In this document: piece after piece, positions 62,295 to 64,000 of the stretch
Position numbering within the stretch: position 1 is the first letter of the stretch
Layout of the letters: the number at the start of each line of letters is the position of its first letter
NCBI GenBank assembly: GCA_004028795.1
Contig: SAIW01000010.1
Span: forward strand, 164,131-228,130
DNA: 64,000 bases
From: Chitinophagaceae bacterium
Lineage (GTDB): Bacteria; Bacteroidota; Bacteroidia; Chitinophagales; Chitinophagaceae
Direction: 5' to 3'
Program-made: the position numbers and the translations under genes
The notes under the pieces: model-generated
The model's database searches: none
What the model saw: the letters and a program-made list of their open reading frames with translations, nothing else
What the model was told of the DNA's origin: nothing

Positions 62295-62804
62295 TTAATC
62301 TACCCAACCCGATTTTTTATAAGCTTCATAACCAAGCTTCATTACTTCTGTAATTTGTGCATATAACTCTTCATCATTTTTCTTAATATGAAAGCAAGCC
62401 TTACCTTTTAAGCACTTCATTAATTGAGGATGTATTTGCTCTCCTAACTTTTTATATCCGTAAATGGGCATAAAATAAAAACCAACGTAGCCTTTTTGAA
62501 TAAGGATACTTGTAAACCAAAGTTCATCTCGCTTTCTACCTTGTATTTCTAAAGGTTTGTGGCTTATTAAAAGCAGCTTTCCGCCGCTGCCGCCATGAGC
62601 CTTAATTGAACCATTTGCATAAGGCATCATTATTTCTTTAATTCTGTTAAAAATAATAACCAACTCGGGTTGCCCTTTCGATTTGTCTTCATACTTAATT
62701 AACTCCTTTTCTTTTTTAACTGCTTTTTTAGCTGCTTTTTTCGCAACTTTCTTGACAATAGCTTTTGCAGTTTTTTTTACAATTGCTTTTTTACTTACAG
62801 GCAT
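62295..62804 (-). CDS. DUF1801-like protein with a lysine-rich N-terminal tail
   Basis: This 169-residue cytoplasmic protein has two parts. Residues 1-38 are a Lys/Ala-rich, histone-H1-like tail (KKAIVKKTAKAIVKKVAKKA and similar). Residues 45-169 form a small alpha/beta domain (LVIIFNRIKEIMMPYANGSI, ELWFTSILIQKGYVGFYFMP, LKGKACFHIKKNDEELYAQI) resembling DUF1801/YdhG-like proteins. The basic tail suggests nucleic-acid binding. It lies between tRNA-Ala and citrate synthase, outside the glycan genes. Confidence 0.65.
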   Translation of the reverse strand: MPVSKKAIVKKTAKAIVKKVAKKAAKKAVKKEKELIKYEDKSKGQPELVIIFNRIKEIMMPYANGSIKAHGGSGGKLLLISHKPLEIQGRKRDELWFTSILIQKGYVGFYFMPIYGYKKLGEQIHPQLMKCLKGKACFHIKKNDEELYAQITEVMKLGYEAYKKSGWVD

Positions 62805-62835
62805 AAGGAGGTGTTTGTTGAGGATTGTAAAATAA

Positions 62836-62864
62836 AAAATGCTCCGTTAATATCGAAGCATTTT
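62836..62864 (-). terminator. Terminator after citrate synthase
   Basis: AAAATGCT (62836-62843) pairs with AGCATTTT (62857-62864) around a 13-base loop, 76 bp past the citrate synthase stop and before the DUF1801-like gene. On the - strand it ends in a T run. Confidence 0.5.
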
Positions 62865-62939
62865 GAAATGTATTTGCCGAATAATGTTCTGAACGTAAAA
62901 GTGTGCGACGCAACAGCAGCCTAATTTATAACCTACAGC

Positions 62940-64000
62940 TTACTCCCAAATTTCTCCTTTACCTTCTAACCAATGTTTTACAGATTCTGTGGTTACACTC
63001 TTTGGCCTTTCAAGCGGAAAGCCTAAAGCTCTGTCCCAGCAAAGACTTGCCAACACACCTAATGCACGGCTTACTGCAAACAGCACTGTATAAAATTCAT
63101 ACTCAACAAAACCATAATGCACTAACAATGCTCCGCTATGTGCATCTACATTTGGCCAAGGGTTTTTAATTTTTCCTAAAGATTGCAATATTGGCGGAAC
63201 AGTTTCATAAATCTTCCAAACTGTGTTTACCAATTTATCATCGGGCATGTGTTTTTTTCCAAAATCCATTTGTGCAGTAAAACGCGGGTCTGTTTTACGC
63301 AGTACAGCATGGCCATAACCGGGAACAACTTTACCGGATGCCAACGTATCTTTTACATATTGTTCAATTTGTTCTTTGGTTGGCTCTTCAGTTTGCAGCT
63401 TTTCCTGCATTTCAAAAATCCATTTTATTACTTCCTGATTGGCTAAACCATGCAACGGGCCAGCCAAACCATTCATGCCTGCTGCATAACTTAAATAAGG
63501 ATCACTTAACGCACTACCAACTAAATGTGTTGTATGAGCAGAAACATTACCGCCTTCATGGTCTGCATGAATAGTCATGTATAAACGCATTAATTCTTTA
63601 AAGCTTTCATCTTCATAACCCATCATGTGTGCCAAGTTTCCTGCCCAGTCTAATAAACCATTTGGTTCAATATGTTCTTTATTTTTATATTTTCTGCGAT
63701 AGATATATGCAGCAATTCTCGGTAAACGTGCAATTAAATCCATTGCATCATCGTACATCGGGTTCCAGTAATCTTTCTTATTAATACCTTTTGCATATTC
63801 TTTTGCAAAGTTGCTTTCTGTTTGTAAAGCCATCACACCTGTTACAAACATCGTCATCGGGTGAGCAGTTAGCGGCAGTGCATCAATAGCTTTAAACACA
63901 TGAGCAGGCACATGGCTGCGGCGTTGCCAAACATTGGTTATATGATGTACGTCTTCTTCTGTTGGCAATTCACCAATTAACATTAAATAAAACAATCCTT
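62940..64000 (-). CDS. gltA: Citrate synthase (C-terminal part, cut by window edge)
   Basis: About 353 C-terminal codons are present; the gene runs off the right end (the frame is open to position 64000). The sequence is of the eukaryote-like citrate synthase type found in many Bacteroidota. It has the active-site region LYMTIHADHEGGNVSAHTTH with the catalytic His, GPLHGLANQE, the second His in VPGYGHAVLRKTDPR, and the catalytic Asp in NPWPNVDAHSGAL. It condenses acetyl-CoA and oxaloacetate in the TCA cycle. It is a core gene and marks the return to ordinary chromosome. Confidence 0.95.
   Translation of the reverse strand, partial: GLFYLMLIGELPTEEDVHHITNVWQRRSHVPAHVFKAIDALPLTAHPMTMFVTGVMALQTESNFAKEYAKGINKKDYWNPMYDDAMDLIARLPRIAAYIYRRKYKNKEHIEPNGLLDWAGNLAHMMGYEDESFKELMRLYMTIHADHEGGNVSAHTTHLVGSALSDPYLSYAAGMNGLAGPLHGLANQEVIKWIFEMQEKLQTEEPTKEQIEQYVKDTLASGKVVPGYGHAVLRKTDPRFTAQMDFGKKHMPDDKLVNTVWKIYETVPPILQSLGKIKNPWPNVDAHSGALLVHYGFVEYEFYTVLFAVSRALGVLASLCWDRALGFPLERPKSVTTESVKHWLEGKGEIWE

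Overview
The window looks like chromosomal DNA of a Bacteroidota bacterium, most likely a Chitinophagaceae-type soil or freshwater glycan degrader. The grounds are a SusC/SusD pair, three large secreted proteins ending in type IX secretion (T9SS) sorting domains, almost no Shine-Dalgarno sequences, a TAnnTTTG-type promoter, AT-rich DNA and a eukaryote-like citrate synthase. Species cannot be named from the sequence alone.

Layout. (1) 1-8.2 kb: the start of a sugar porter (cut by the window edge) diverges from a GH65 alpha-glucoside hydrolase, followed by a small unknown gene and two vanadium-haloperoxidase/PAP2 lipoproteins, each followed by an outer-membrane barrel. (2) 8.3-18.0 kb: alpha-glucoside catabolism. 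A LacI regulator, an MFS permease and a GH37 trehalase run on +. An amylosucrase-type GH13 enzyme, fructokinase, a GH13 lipoprotein and a sucrose/maltose-type MFS permease run on -. (3) 18.2-26.2 kb: two divergent cassettes, each a large T9SS protein (one is an alpha-amylase) followed by a tiny protein ending in a PID-CTERM-like sorting tail. (4) 26.4-58.0 kb: a visibly more GC-rich polysaccharide utilization locus (PUL), with two GH28-type proteins, GH36, two GH105, two GH29, GH31, an alginate-lyase-fold protein, an unassigned six-hairpin protein, an unassigned beta-helix protein, three beta-propellers (one of them PQQ-dehydrogenase-like), DUF4350, LacI and AraC regulators and SusCD. A fucose- and galactose-decorated pectic substrate fits best. 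(5) 58.4-62.0 kb: a serine-recombinase relic and a third T9SS/PID-CTERM cassette. (6) 62.1-64 kb: tRNA-Ala(GGC), a DUF1801-like protein and citrate synthase (cut by the window edge).

The two most interesting patterns are these. First, the GC-rich PUL is bracketed by 104-bp direct repeats made of the degenerate 3' end of a serine recombinase gene plus its hairpin, which suggests an acquired island. Second, the same two-gene cassette occurs three times: a T9SS protein with a shared C-terminal carrier module, then a 63-80 residue protein with an APVDGG motif, a membrane segment and a basic tail. Two of the cassettes share a recent duplication of about 250 bp, and all three lie next to the recombinase-derived repeat.

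Start codons were moved from upstream TTG to ATG where the ATG directly precedes a typical signal peptide or family N-terminus. GC figures are hand counts of individual 60-base lines, not a full computation.
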